Positions 53,915 to 63,109 are shown, counted from the first letter of the stretch. The stretch is DNA of 64,000 nt from Flavobacteriaceae bacterium (GCA_025800395.1 JAOXRU010000618.1:1-64000); one strand, 5' to 3'. Notes: a model not told the origin generated them from the sequence alone. Numbers and translations: made by a program.

Positions 53915-55231
53915 ATGATGAACAACTTTCAAATAGTTACCAAAATTATAGTTGGTCTATTTTTAATTTTTAGTGCAGCTATAAAGGCACAAGAACATGA
54001 CTTAAAAAGTTACATTGATTTAGTTAAGAATAATAATTTAGATCTTAAACAGGCAAATTATCAAACAAAATCTTCTAAAGAAGATAAAAAGATCGCACGA
54101 TCATTTTGGTTACCTAGTGTGTCTTTAGAAGGGGCTTATCAACGCGATTTTAATAAAAACTACCTTTTTATAAGCGATGAGTTCGATGGTAGTATTACGC
54201 AATTAAGAACCAATTTTAACAACTCTATTGATCTTAGTGCAACAATCACTCAAGTATTATATGATAGTGACGTAATATCCTCACTTAAAATAGCTGAACT
54301 AGCTAATGAACTAAGCTTAATAAATATAGAGCAAGTTCAAAATGAGATTATTACACAGGCGTCTATTTTGTTTTGGCAAGCTATTTTAATTAAAGAGAGT
54401 GTGGGTGTACTTGAAGAAGATTCCAATTTAGCAAAACTGCAGTTTAAGCAAATTGAGTCTGTTTATAAGAAGGGAGCAGTAAGTAAGTTAGAATTGTATC
54501 AAGCTGAAGCAATTTACAAAAAAACACTTCCAGCTTTAAACAAGTCAAAAAAGCAATACAATTCTTTGCTTAATGAGTTAAAAACAATAGCGAATATAGA
54601 TCTTAAAGAGGAGTTTGTATTGGTTGATAATTTAGAGTCAATTAGTGCTAATTTAAAATTGTCTGTTAATTATAATGAGATAAATAACCAGCCTTATCTC
54701 CAATCATTAAAAAAAGAAATTGAGATATCCGAAATAAATATCAAATCTAAAAAAAGGTTTTGGTATCCAAAACTCAATTTAGTTACAGGTTATAACTTCA
54801 ACGGGCAAGACAATAGTTTTAATTTTAATAACAATAAAAACACACTCTTCTTTGGTCAATTACGATTAAGTATTCCTGTATTTTCTGGCGGAAAAAACAA
54901 ATCTGAATTAGCAAAAGCACAAATAGAAAAAGAGCTTTCACAAGTAAAATTTCAACGGAAAAAAGCCGAACTTTTAAAGCAGTTACAAACAGCACAAATT
55001 GATTATAAGTCGGCAATTGAAAATATTGATATTAGAAAAGCTACTATTGAGTTAAATCAAAAAGAAATAGAAATATATAACAAACAACTTCAGTTAGGTG
55101 TAGTTACGCCTATAGATCATAAAGAGATAAGGTTGAGGTTGGTACAAAGCAAGTTAGAGTTATTAAGTGATTACCTTGAACTTCATATAGCATCACTTCA
55201 AATAAGACGCATTTTAGGAACAATTAAATAA
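53915..55231 (+). CDS. TolC family outer membrane efflux protein
   Basis: A 438-aa outer membrane factor with a signal peptide (about 1-25, ending AAIKAQ). The two-fold helical hairpin repeat is visible: LVKNNNLDLKQANYQTKSSKEDKK (split) near the start, and LRLSIPVFSGGKNKSELAKAQIE (split) in the second half, both classic for the OEP fold. It would form the exit duct of the tripartite pump with the next two genes. First gene of a likely five-gene operon. Leucine is mostly coded TTA here, unlike genes on either side. Confidence 0.9.
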   Translation: MMNNFQIVTKIIVGLFLIFSAAIKAQEHDLKSYIDLVKNNNLDLKQANYQTKSSKEDKKIARSFWLPSVSLEGAYQRDFNKNYLFISDEFDGSITQLRTNFNNSIDLSATITQVLYDSDVISSLKIAELANELSLINIEQVQNEIITQASILFWQAILIKESVGVLEEDSNLAKLQFKQIESVYKKGAVSKLELYQAEAIYKKTLPALNKSKKQYNSLLNELKTIANIDLKEEFVLVDNLESISANLKLSVNYNEINNQPYLQSLKKEIEISEINIKSKKRFWYPKLNLVTGYNFNGQDNSFNFNNNKNTLFFGQLRLSIPVFSGGKNKSELAKAQIEKELSQVKFQRKKAELLKQLQTAQIDYKSAIENIDIRKATIELNQKEIEIYNKQLQLGVVTPIDHKEIRLRLVQSKLELLSDYLELHIASLQIRRILGTIK

Positions 55232-55254
55232 AATTTTTTTTGAAACAATACATA

Positions 55255-56274
55255 ATGAGAACAAAATACACTTATCTAATGTTGTTGCTGCTATTCATTA
55301 TTAGCGCTTGTAATACAGAAACAAAACAAGAAGCGCAAACTAAAGCAACTAAAGTTATCGTAGAAACAACAGCAGTAAAATTAGAAAAACGAGACGATTT
55401 AAAGTCATATTTTGGGGAACTTCGTTTTTCAAAATCTACAAATTTTGTTGCACAACAATCTGGTGTGGTTACGAAGTTGCATGCATTACTTGGTCAAAAA
55501 GTTATAAGGGGTAAAGCCATTGTAGCTTATCCACCAATAGATTACCAATTACAAATAGAGCAAGCAAAGATTCAGAAAAATAAAACTTTTAAAGATTACA
55601 ATAGACAAATAGAATTGTTCAATGCAGGCGCAGTAAGTAAAGTATCTGTTGATGATTATAAGGCTCAGTTTGAAATAGATAATAAGACATTAGAGCAATT
55701 AAATAATGTAAATGTTATTAAAGCACCATTTACAGGTATCATTACCCAGTTATACGTTGCTGTAGGGCAAGAGATTAATGCTGGAGAGCCTGTGTTTAGT
55801 ATGGCACAACAAGGTGAAGTAGAGGTTCAATTTTATGTTACATCTAACGAAATTAAAGATATACACATAAATGCTAATGTGTTTTTTATAATTAATAAAG
55901 AAAAAATATACGGTAAAATATCAAAAAAAGCCATGCAGTTAGATGAACAAAGGCGAGCTTTCATGGTTACAGCAAGTTTTGAAACAAATACCGTAATGTA
56001 TGCAGGTAATACGATAGATATAATGGTTGAGATAGGGCAACCAAAAGCGCGTGTTTGGATACCTATAGATGTCTTTAGAAAACAAAACGGACAACATTAT
56101 GTGTATATAGTTAAAGACAGTATTGCTAGACAGCAAAATATAGTAATTGGAAAACGAACAGAAACTGAAGTTGAGGTTATAAAAGGTTTAGCCAATGGGG
56201 ATGAAATTGTGTTATCAGGTATTGATAAGGTAAGCGATGGCACTGCAATTTCTATCAAAAATAAAAAGTACTGA
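55255..56274 (+). CDS. RND efflux periplasmic adaptor (membrane fusion protein)
   Basis: A 339-aa lipoprotein (lipobox ISAC, Cys19). After it come a split lipoyl-like domain (VAQQSGVVTKLHALLGQKV and IKAPFTGIITQLYVAVGQEI around a short helical hairpin, about 65-175), a beta-barrel domain and a membrane-proximal domain (IDVFRKQNGQHYVYIV). It links the TolC-like and RND proteins. The open frame begins at a TTG (55240), but ATG 55255 (MRTKYTYLML) gives the lipoprotein signal. It is 23 bp after the TolC-like gene and 2 bp before the RND gene. Confidence 0.9.
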   Translation: MRTKYTYLMLLLLFIISACNTETKQEAQTKATKVIVETTAVKLEKRDDLKSYFGELRFSKSTNFVAQQSGVVTKLHALLGQKVIRGKAIVAYPPIDYQLQIEQAKIQKNKTFKDYNRQIELFNAGAVSKVSVDDYKAQFEIDNKTLEQLNNVNVIKAPFTGIITQLYVAVGQEINAGEPVFSMAQQGEVEVQFYVTSNEIKDIHINANVFFIINKEKIYGKISKKAMQLDEQRRAFMVTASFETNTVMYAGNTIDIMVEIGQPKARVWIPIDVFRKQNGQHYVYIVKDSIARQQNIVIGKRTETEVEVIKGLANGDEIVLSGIDKVSDGTAISIKNKKY

Positions 56275-56276
56275 AT

Positions 56277-59200
56277 ATGAAGATTACAAAACTCGCTATA
56301 GATAGGCCTATAACTACCACCATGCTCTTTCTGGCATTGGTAATATTTGGGTACATGACATATAATAGGTTGGCAGTGAACCTATTTCCAGATCTTAAAA
56401 TACCTGCTGTAATTATAAATACAGTGCATATTGGTGCTACACCTGAGGAAATTGAAAAAGAAATTACGGATAAAATTGAAAAGGAAGTTGCAACATTGAG
56501 CGGTTTAAAAGAGTTAAAATCGTTTTCAATGCCCGATGCATCATTGATCACTGTAGAATTTAATAATGGTACAGATCCAGATAAAGCTCTTAACGAAGTA
56601 AAAACTAAACTAGACTTAGTAATTCCTGATTTGCCCAAAGAAGCCGAAAGGCCGTTAGTGCTTAAATACAAACTATCTGATGCACCTGTTATAGATCTTG
56701 TGGTATCGTCAGATAAATTATCAGGTAGTGAACTTTATGATTATGTAGATCGAAAAATTAAAAATAAGCTAAGTCAGCTAAACGGAGTCTCCAAAATAGA
56801 ATTATTTGGTGGTGAAGAACGCGAAATAAAGGTACTTGCTAATAAAAAGGCTATGTACGATATGGGTATGAGTATTCAAGAGATTTCAGAATATTTAAAA
56901 GCAACCAACAATAAAATTTCTGGAGGCAGTTATGTCAATACCAATCGATTATCATCAGTAACAGTAGGAGAAAATTTTAAAACCGCACAGGATATCGCTA
57001 ATAGTTATGTCTCAACACCCTTCGGTATCAAAAAAATCACAGATTTTGCAACGGTATCCGACTCCATAAAAACGGTACAAGGTAAAGCAATATTTTATGA
57101 TGCAACAGAGCAAAAACGCTATACAAATATTGTAAGTGTAAGTATAATGAAAACCGCGGATGCCAATGCGGTGATTGTTGCTCAAGGAGCTAAAAATGTG
57201 GTTGCACAATTGCAAAGTGAGCTTCCAAAAGGAGTTTCTTTAAGCGTACCTTTTGATACTTCAGAATACGTAGAGAGTGCGGTAGATGATGCGCTGACCA
57301 ATATTATTTTAGGTATTATAATTACTGGAATTATACTGTTTTTCTTTTTAAATGATGTACGTACAACAATAATTGTAAGTGTTTCAATTCCAGTATCACT
57401 AATGGGAACATTTATTGCTATAAAACTTTTTGGGGGTTCATTAAATATGATGACACTAATGAGTTTTTCGGTAGCTATTGGTGCTTTAGTTTCCAATTCA
57501 ATAGTGGTCTTAGAAAATATAATTCGTTTACGTAACACAGGTATTCCAATTAAAGAAGCAGCTATACAAGGCACACAAGAAGTAATGATGGCAGTTATCG
57601 CATCAACAGGAACTAATTTAGTGGTGTTTTTACCTATAGCTTCTATGACCTCATCTACAGGTGCGTTTTTTAAAGAATATGCACTCACCATTTCTGCAGC
57701 AACTATATTTTCACTTATTGTATCATTTATGCTAACACCAATGTTGGCAAGTGTATTATTAAAAAAAGAGAGTAAACCAAATAGGTTAGCAAAACTTTCT
57801 ATTAGATTTTTTGATTGGTTAGAAAATGTTTATGAAAAGTCATTAATTAAGTTGCTATCCAAAAAGTGGAAACCTATTGCGCTTTTTGCTGTTATGTTTA
57901 CCCTGTTTTTGGGTACTACCCAACTGTTGCCATCAATTGGATTTGAGTTTCAACCACAAGAAGATAATGGCGATGTATTTGTACAGTTAGAAATGCCTTC
58001 AGGAACGTCTGTAAATGCTTCAGAAAAAATTATAAAGCAAGTAGAAAGTCAAATGAATAGTGCAACTGGAGTACAATCTATTTTAACTATTATTGGACAA
58101 AAAGACGATAATACAGTTGGTGAAAACTTTGCAAATATCAAACTTAAATTAGTAAAAAAAGAGAAACGTGATTTTTCTAACTCAGTTTTCGCAGCAGATT
58201 TAAAAAATAAGTTAGATGCGATACCAAAAGTAATAGCTTCTGTGTCAACAGCTAGTGCGGAGGATGGTGCGCCTATTCAGTTTATGCTAAAATCGAATAA
58301 TCAAAACGATTTGAATACAGCTAATGCCATTATTTTAAAAGAACTAGCAAATATTGAAGGATTATTAAATTATGAGTCTAGTTTAAGAAAAGGAAATCCT
58401 CTAATTCATTTTAAGCCAAACAATAGATTGCTAGCAGAATTAAATTTAACATCTTTAGATATTGCTTTAACTATCAGAAATGCTGTAAACGGAATTAAAT
58501 CAACTGTTTTGAAAGAAAATGGTAAAGAATATGATATTACAGTAAGTGCTCCTAATAACGAAATTAATTCTGTACGTAAGATTGAGCAATTACCCATTTT
58601 TACACAGCAAGGTGTTTATACGGTTGGTCAGTTAGCAAGTGTTTTTTATGAAGAATCACCTTCACAAATTCAGCATGATAACAAGGTAAAGACTGTAAAC
58701 ATTTCTGCGAGTCTTACACCTAATGCACTTCAAGGTGATGTACAAGAAACTATTTCAACGTTAATAGAAAACACGCAATTGCCAAGCTCAGTTAGTTTTT
58801 CTTGGGCAGGTAATATAAAAGAGCTAAACGAAGCTACAACGGATATGATGATTACATTCGGTATTGCGTTTTTACTAATGTATATGCTTTTAGCCTCTTT
58901 AGTAGAAAGTTTTTGGCAGCCAATTGTGATATTTACAACTGTGCCAATGGCAATGATTGGAGTGTTTGTTTTTATGTATGTTTTTGGATCTACAATGAAT
59001 ATCATGTCTCTTATGGCAATAATTACATTACTAGGTCTGGTAGTAAATGATGATATTCTAATTCATGATTATACAGATTATTTAATGGATAAAAAGCAAA
59101 TGAATTTGTATAAGGCAACAATTACAGCTGGCAAAACTAAAATGAAAACTGTAATAATGACTACAGTAGCTATTATTTTTGGCATGCTACCAAATGCAAT

Positions 59201-59363
59201 GGGTATTGGAGATGCTGGCGCCGAATCAAGAACACCAATGGCAATAGTAACTATTGGCGGTATGATAACTTCCACTATTTTAACACTCTACTTAATTCCA
59301 TCTGTATTCTATGTAATAAAAACCACTTTTGTGAAAAAGTATAAAATAGGCTATGAATCTTAA
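56277..59363 (+). CDS. RND family efflux transporter permease with atypical proton-relay residues
   Basis: A 1028-aa inner membrane pump of the HAE1/AcrB type: an N-terminal FxxRPI-like start (KLAIDRPITTTMLFLALVIFG), two large periplasmic loops and 12 helices. In AcrB the TM4 pair D407/D408 carries protons. Here the aligned TM4 segment is GALVSNSIVVLEN, with S406/N407 and no acid. In TM10 the segment is GLVVNDDILIHDY, with D925/D926 next to the place of AcrB K940. So the acidic pair seems moved to the other half of the pseudo-twofold. The rest (FFLNDVRTT, TVPMAMIG) is normal. It overlaps the next gene by 11 bp. Substrate unknown. Confidence 0.9.
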   Translation: MKITKLAIDRPITTTMLFLALVIFGYMTYNRLAVNLFPDLKIPAVIINTVHIGATPEEIEKEITDKIEKEVATLSGLKELKSFSMPDASLITVEFNNGTDPDKALNEVKTKLDLVIPDLPKEAERPLVLKYKLSDAPVIDLVVSSDKLSGSELYDYVDRKIKNKLSQLNGVSKIELFGGEEREIKVLANKKAMYDMGMSIQEISEYLKATNNKISGGSYVNTNRLSSVTVGENFKTAQDIANSYVSTPFGIKKITDFATVSDSIKTVQGKAIFYDATEQKRYTNIVSVSIMKTADANAVIVAQGAKNVVAQLQSELPKGVSLSVPFDTSEYVESAVDDALTNIILGIIITGIILFFFLNDVRTTIIVSVSIPVSLMGTFIAIKLFGGSLNMMTLMSFSVAIGALVSNSIVVLENIIRLRNTGIPIKEAAIQGTQEVMMAVIASTGTNLVVFLPIASMTSSTGAFFKEYALTISAATIFSLIVSFMLTPMLASVLLKKESKPNRLAKLSIRFFDWLENVYEKSLIKLLSKKWKPIALFAVMFTLFLGTTQLLPSIGFEFQPQEDNGDVFVQLEMPSGTSVNASEKIIKQVESQMNSATGVQSILTIIGQKDDNTVGENFANIKLKLVKKEKRDFSNSVFAADLKNKLDAIPKVIASVSTASAEDGAPIQFMLKSNNQNDLNTANAIILKELANIEGLLNYESSLRKGNPLIHFKPNNRLLAELNLTSLDIALTIRNAVNGIKSTVLKENGKEYDITVSAPNNEINSVRKIEQLPIFTQQGVYTVGQLASVFYEESPSQIQHDNKVKTVNISASLTPNALQGDVQETISTLIENTQLPSSVSFSWAGNIKELNEATTDMMITFGIAFLLMYMLLASLVESFWQPIVIFTTVPMAMIGVFVFMYVFGSTMNIMSLMAIITLLGLVVNDDILIHDYTDYLMDKKQMNLYKATITAGKTKMKTVIMTTVAIIFGMLPNAMGIGDAGAESRTPMAIVTIGGMITSTILTLYLIPSVFYVIKTTFVKKYKIGYES

Positions 59364-60192
59364 AAGCACAATAAAAAAATATAAACTAAGCTATGGTTTT
59401 ACATTGTTTTTAATTTTATTAGAAACAATAATAACCATATTATTCCCTCTATTTATAGGAAATGCTGTAGAAGATGCTATAAACCATAATCATAAAGGCG
59501 CTATTTATTTAGGCGTTCTGGGTGTACTGGCATTATGTATTGGTGCAGGAAGAAGGGTTTTCGATTCTAGATTTTATGCAAGAGTATATCAAGACTTAGG
59601 AGAAGGGATATTGACTAAGCAAATAAAGCTTTCATCATCTGTAAAAACAGCAAGATTAGGTATGATAGAAGAGTGGGTAGAGTTTATGGAAAATTCTATG
59701 CCAGAAATTATAACCTCTGTAGTTGGGATTATTGGTGTGGTTATTGTTATTGCAACACTAAATACTACAGCATTTATAGGCTGTTTAGTAAGTACAATAT
59801 TAATAGCTTGTGTGTATTGGTTAAATAGTAAAAAAACAATTGCATTAAATAAAGGATATAACAATGAATTAGAATACCAAGTGGATGTAATTAAGTCAAA
59901 TGTGCCATTTTTGTTAAGATTACATCTTAAAAAGATGATGAAATGGAATATTAGGCTATCAGATTTAGAAGCATTAAACTTTTCACTTTCGTGGTTAATC
60001 TTGATAGTGTTTTTAGTATTGTCAATTATTTTTTCTGTACAAGATGGTATTGTTCAATATGGCGCATTGTTTGCGTTAGTGATGTATGTGTTTCAGTATA
60101 TAGAAAGTGTTTCAGAATTACCACTATACTATCAGAATTGGTTACGTTTAAAAGAAATACAAATTCGTATAAATAATATTGATGAAGATTAA
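59353..60192 (+). CDS. ABC transporter six-TM domain protein without ATPase domain
   Basis: A 279-aa membrane protein resembling the transmembrane half of type IV ABC exporters (ABC_membrane): hydrophobic helices near 15-35, 50-65, 115-135, 140-160, 215-235 and 240-255, and the cytoplasmic segment FYARVYQDLGEGIL like the coupling region. It stops after the sixth helix (LRLKEIQIRINNIDED), just where a linker to the nucleotide-binding domain would begin. No Walker motifs exist here or in the next frames. It overlaps the RND gene by 11 bp, so coupling is likely. It may be a partner subunit or a repurposed membrane protein; its job is unknown. Confidence 0.78.
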   Translation: MNLKSTIKKYKLSYGFTLFLILLETIITILFPLFIGNAVEDAINHNHKGAIYLGVLGVLALCIGAGRRVFDSRFYARVYQDLGEGILTKQIKLSSSVKTARLGMIEEWVEFMENSMPEIITSVVGIIGVVIVIATLNTTAFIGCLVSTILIACVYWLNSKKTIALNKGYNNELEYQVDVIKSNVPFLLRLHLKKMMKWNIRLSDLEALNFSLSWLILIVFLVLSIIFSVQDGIVQYGALFALVMYVFQYIESVSELPLYYQNWLRLKEIQIRINNIDED

Positions 60193-60222
60193 ATTTAGCT
60201 CGATTTTTTATAGATTCGTAGC

Positions 60223-61356
60223 ATGAATCTATTTGATATAGCGCCATTACTAAGTGTAATTATTGGTACCCTTTTATTTATATTTATTTTATTCAGAAAA
60301 ACAGGCTTAGGTAGAAGTAGAAAGATACGTTATGTACTTGCTGCAATTGTTTTTTTATACACATTTACTGCTTTAGATTACTACATAACAATAAAATATG
60401 AAGGGCAAACATCATATTTTGGGTTATCCTATCTGTTTATTCATTTGTTTGGCTTTTTACTGTATTACTTTGTGTTACTTTTTATCAGGGCGGAGATAAA
60501 CATAAAAAGGTGGTTAGTGATATTCTCCATATACACTGTAATTAGATGGCTCTTTTTTTTACCTGTTTTTGAGTATAGCTCATTACAAGAATTTATAGCG
60601 TTCACAAAAAAAAATCGGTATGACGAGTTATTAGAATTAGAATTTTTAATTACTTCGATTATAAATATAATTCTCTTCTTTTTAGCTTTTTTACGATTTA
60701 AAAAATCGCCAGTTCATATTAAGTTAGACAACACAGAAAAATTTAAATATAACTGGATAAATTTAGTCTTACTAGGGTTTATTGTACTGCAATTGGCTGT
60801 GATTATTGGAGAGATAATTACTTGGGTAACTATAGAAAACGACGTTACCTTCGAAATTTATAAATCAAGTATGCAATTTGAAACTTTGGTAATTGCATTA
60901 TTCTTTTTTGTATTTACATATTCGATCATTCAATTTCCAGTTTTTGCATTTACTGGAGATTTTGAAGATTTACCTAAAGTTACCCAAAATAAATATGCTA
61001 AATCATCATTAAAAGATGCCTCAGAACTCTTTAATGAAATAGATGATTTAGTGAGAACAAAAAAGCTGTATTTGGATTTTGATTTAAAGCTAAATACAAT
61101 TGCCGAAAGTTTAGACAAATCTGTTCATCATGTATCTCAAGCAATAAATCAGAGTTCTGGCATGGGATTCCCCGACTATATTAATAGTTTTAGAATAAAA
61201 CTAGCAAAACAGAAGTTACTAGAACCCAAATCCCATACTATTTATGCAATTTCTTTAGATGTTGGATTTAATAGCAAAGCGGCTTTTTATACAGCATTTA
61301 AAAAATTCACTACTCAAACACCAACAGAGTTTAAAAAGGCTCATAAAAAAATATAG
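60223..61356 (+). CDS. membrane-bound AraC-type transcriptional regulator
   Basis: A 377-aa protein: about seven hydrophobic helices in residues 1-235, then a C-terminal AraC/XylS HTH domain (about 275-377; LNTIAESLDKSVHHVSQAIN for the first HTH and IYAISLDVGFNSKAAFYTAF for the second, then TPTEFKKAH). Such 7TM-AraC fusions are common in Flavobacteriia. It starts 30 bp after the ABC-like gene and is probably the regulator of this pump operon, sensing something in the membrane. The target promoter is inferred to be near 53854. Confidence 0.88.
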   Translation: MNLFDIAPLLSVIIGTLLFIFILFRKTGLGRSRKIRYVLAAIVFLYTFTALDYYITIKYEGQTSYFGLSYLFIHLFGFLLYYFVLLFIRAEINIKRWLVIFSIYTVIRWLFFLPVFEYSSLQEFIAFTKKNRYDELLELEFLITSIINIILFFLAFLRFKKSPVHIKLDNTEKFKYNWINLVLLGFIVLQLAVIIGEIITWVTIENDVTFEIYKSSMQFETLVIALFFFVFTYSIIQFPVFAFTGDFEDLPKVTQNKYAKSSLKDASELFNEIDDLVRTKKLYLDFDLKLNTIAESLDKSVHHVSQAINQSSGMGFPDYINSFRIKLAKQKLLEPKSHTIYAISLDVGFNSKAAFYTAFKKFTTQTPTEFKKAHKKI

Positions 61357-61433
61357 TGTTGCTTTTCAGTTTACTTTAAGATACTTTTTTGTACAGTATT
61401 ATAGGGCAAGTCAATATTGATGCATTTGAAGAT

Positions 61434-61441
61434 TACATTTG
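61434..61441 (+). promoter_or_regulatory. -7 element TACATTTG of the small secreted protein gene
   Basis: TACATTTG, 24 nt before the ATG at 61466, fits TAnnTTTG. Confidence 0.45.
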
Positions 61442-61465
61442 TTTCCTAATTTAAAAAGAATCAAA

Positions 61466-61876
61466 ATGAAATCAATAGCAGTAACACTTATTGCTCTTTT
61501 AAGCCTTACATGTTCTAATGCTCAGAATGACGATGTATTATTAGGTAAATGGAAAGCAAATTATACAGAAGATAACGAAACTTTTTCTGTTATTTATGAG
61601 TTTAAAAGAGATAAAGGTGCGCTAAAATGTTACTCTATTTATATAGAAATAGCAAATGAAAGAAGTGATTATAAGTCACTTGCTATGAGCAAAATAGTTT
61701 TTAATGGTATAAAGGGTATAGCGAATTATACCTATAAAGAAAATAATGAAAATTTTGCTATGAGAACTAAACTTCACTTAAAAGATAAAAATACGTTAAA
61801 GCTCAATTACTCATATTGGGGATATACAGGTGAAGAGACTTGGGATCGATTACAAAAAGCATCCATAATTAAATAG
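61466..61876 (+). CDS. small exported protein of unknown function
   Basis: A 136-aa protein with a signal peptide (MKSIAVTLIALLSLTCSNAQ; Cys16 could be an alternative lipid site). The mature part starts NDDVLLGKWKANYTEDNETF, has LLGKWK like lipocalin-type domains of Bacteroidota, and a beta-rich body. I do not recognise a family. It follows the AraC-type gene on the same strand with its own promoter candidate and shares the AT-rich, TTA-rich codon use of the RND block. ATG 61466 is chosen over 61439 because the signal peptide begins there. Confidence 0.65.
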   Translation: MKSIAVTLIALLSLTCSNAQNDDVLLGKWKANYTEDNETFSVIYEFKRDKGALKCYSIYIEIANERSDYKSLAMSKIVFNGIKGIANYTYKENNENFAMRTKLHLKDKNTLKLNYSYWGYTGEETWDRLQKASIIK

Positions 61877-61899
61877 GAATATACAAATACCATAAAATA

Positions 61900-61938
61900 A
61901 AAAACCTCAACTAGCTAATAATTAGGCTATTGAGGTTT
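61900..61938 (-). terminator. terminator of tRNA-Ser
   Basis: AAACCTCAA (61902-61910) pairs with TTGAGGTTT (61930-61938). On the minus strand it is followed by TTTTTATTTT, just after the tRNA 3' end. It may also stop plus-strand transcripts of the preceding gene. Confidence 0.78.
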
Positions 61939-61945
61939 CTATAAG

Positions 61946-62030
61946 CGGAGAAAGAGGGATTCGAACCCCCGGAGGTGTGACCCTCGCTGGTTTTCAAGAC
62001 CAGTGCATTCGACCACTCTGCCATTTCTCC
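61946..62030 (-). tRNA. tRNA-Ser (anticodon UGA)
   Basis: On the minus strand: acceptor arms GGAGAAA / TTTCTCC with discriminator G, D arm GAGTGGTCGAATGC, anticodon stem-loop CTGGTCTTGAAAACCAG with anticodon TGA, a long variable arm (CGAGGGTCACACCTCCGG) and T arm GGGTTCGAATCCC. The long variable arm fits serine. CCA is not encoded. Its 3' end faces the AT-rich RND block. Confidence 0.95.
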
Positions 62031-62056
62031 ATGATTGCGTTGCTGCAATGCGGGTG

Positions 62057-62088
62057 CAAATATAACATCCTTTTTTTTATTAAACCAA
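62057..62088 (-). promoter_or_regulatory. promoter of tRNA-Ser
   Basis: Minus-strand TTG (62086-62088), 21 nt, then TATATTTG (62057-62064): a full Bacteroidota -33/-7 promoter, 26 nt before the tRNA 5' end. Confidence 0.75.
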
Positions 62089-62142
62089 GCTTTTTTGAAA
62101 TTAATTTCATCTCATTTTCTTAGGAATTACGCTCTAAGCAAT

Positions 62143-62150
62143 TACATTTG
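62143..62150 (+). promoter_or_regulatory. -7 element TACATTTG of the TSUP gene
   Basis: TACATTTG ends 4 nt before the ATG at 62155, the same layout as hemN. Transcription would start at about the ATG, so the mRNA is predicted leaderless. Confidence 0.55.
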
Positions 62151-62154
62151 CATT

Positions 62155-62919
62155 ATGCAGGAATGGTATCATTATTTATTGTTGATCGGAATAGGGTTTG
62201 TAGTTGGAATTATCAATACCATTTCAGGAGGTGGCTCTTTACTTACCTTGCCCATTTTAATATTTGTTGGTCTCGATAGTGCCACTGCAAATGGTACCAA
62301 TAGGATTGCAATTTTTGTCCAATCCATCTTTTCGCTTTTGGGATTTCGAAGCAAGGGAGCTACCAACAAGTACATTCCTTTGGGATGGAAATTGGCAATT
62401 GTTGCTACTCTGGGTGCTATTTTAGGATCTACCATAGCAATAGATATTAATGATGGTTTATTTAAAAAAGTGCTGGCGATTGTTATGATTGTCATTGTTG
62501 TATTTATGGTATTCAAACCAAAAAAAAACTTATTGCTACTCCAAGAGCGTATTAGTGGAAAACACCAAGTTTACAGTATTATTGCTTTTTTCTTTATTGG
62601 GGTTTACGGTGGCTTTATACAGGCGGGTACGGGAATATTCATTTTACTTACCCTAAGTACAATCAATCAGCTGAGTCTCATTAATTCCAATATTCTCAAG
62701 GTCATGGTGATGTTGGTGTATACGCTTTTTAGTCTTTTGGTATTTTGGGTCAATGAAAAGTTGCATTGGGAAATAGGGCTTACCATGGCTATTGGGCAAG
62801 CAGCAGGTGGGTGGCTAATGGGACGTTGGTCGGTAAACAAAGGGGATGAAGTGGTCAAATTCTTTTTGATAACTATGGTGATATTGATGGCAATTAAACT
62901 CTGGTTTTTTAGTGATTAA
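62155..62919 (+). CDS. TSUP family (TauE/SafE-like) membrane permease
   Basis: A 254-aa inner membrane protein with about eight helices. GFVVGIINTISGGGSLLTLP and the second half GVYGGFIQAGTGIFIL show the family's internal repeat. TSUP proteins carry sulfite, sulfonates or other small organosulfur anions; the substrate here is unknown. The start at 62155 (MQEWYHYLLL) is chosen; the frame opens at 62035 but its first 40 codons overlap the tRNA-Ser promoter and the TACATTTG box. Leucine codons return to TTG-rich use. Confidence 0.88.
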   Translation: MQEWYHYLLLIGIGFVVGIINTISGGGSLLTLPILIFVGLDSATANGTNRIAIFVQSIFSLLGFRSKGATNKYIPLGWKLAIVATLGAILGSTIAIDINDGLFKKVLAIVMIVIVVFMVFKPKKNLLLLQERISGKHQVYSIIAFFFIGVYGGFIQAGTGIFILLTLSTINQLSLINSNILKVMVMLVYTLFSLLVFWVNEKLHWEIGLTMAIGQAAGGWLMGRWSVNKGDEVVKFFLITMVILMAIKLWFFSD

Positions 62920-63035
62920 TTGAAGTGCGTTTTTTTGGAAGTGCAAAGCTTAGAACTGAAAGGTAATGTAAAAAAAACCTGTAAATGAAGTGCTTATGGT
63001 TGTTTTTTCTTCTAAAAATATAATTTTTATTGTTT

Positions 63036-63070
63036 TTGTTAGATTAAATTTAGTCTAAAAGGTATATTTG
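63036..63070 (+). promoter_or_regulatory. promoter with DtxR/MntR-like operator
   Basis: TTG (63036-63038) and TATATTTG (63063-63070) are 24 nt apart, slightly long for the consensus. The spacer holds TTAGATTAAATTTAGTCTAA (63039-63058), a 20-bp palindrome with one G-T mismatch pair. It resembles DtxR/MntR-family boxes (TTAGG...CCTAA type). A bound repressor would block the promoter directly. It precedes the 45-aa membrane protein. Confidence 0.5.
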
Positions 63071-63109
63071 CACTAGATGATACAATCATCTAATGTCTAA
63101 GCTATATTT

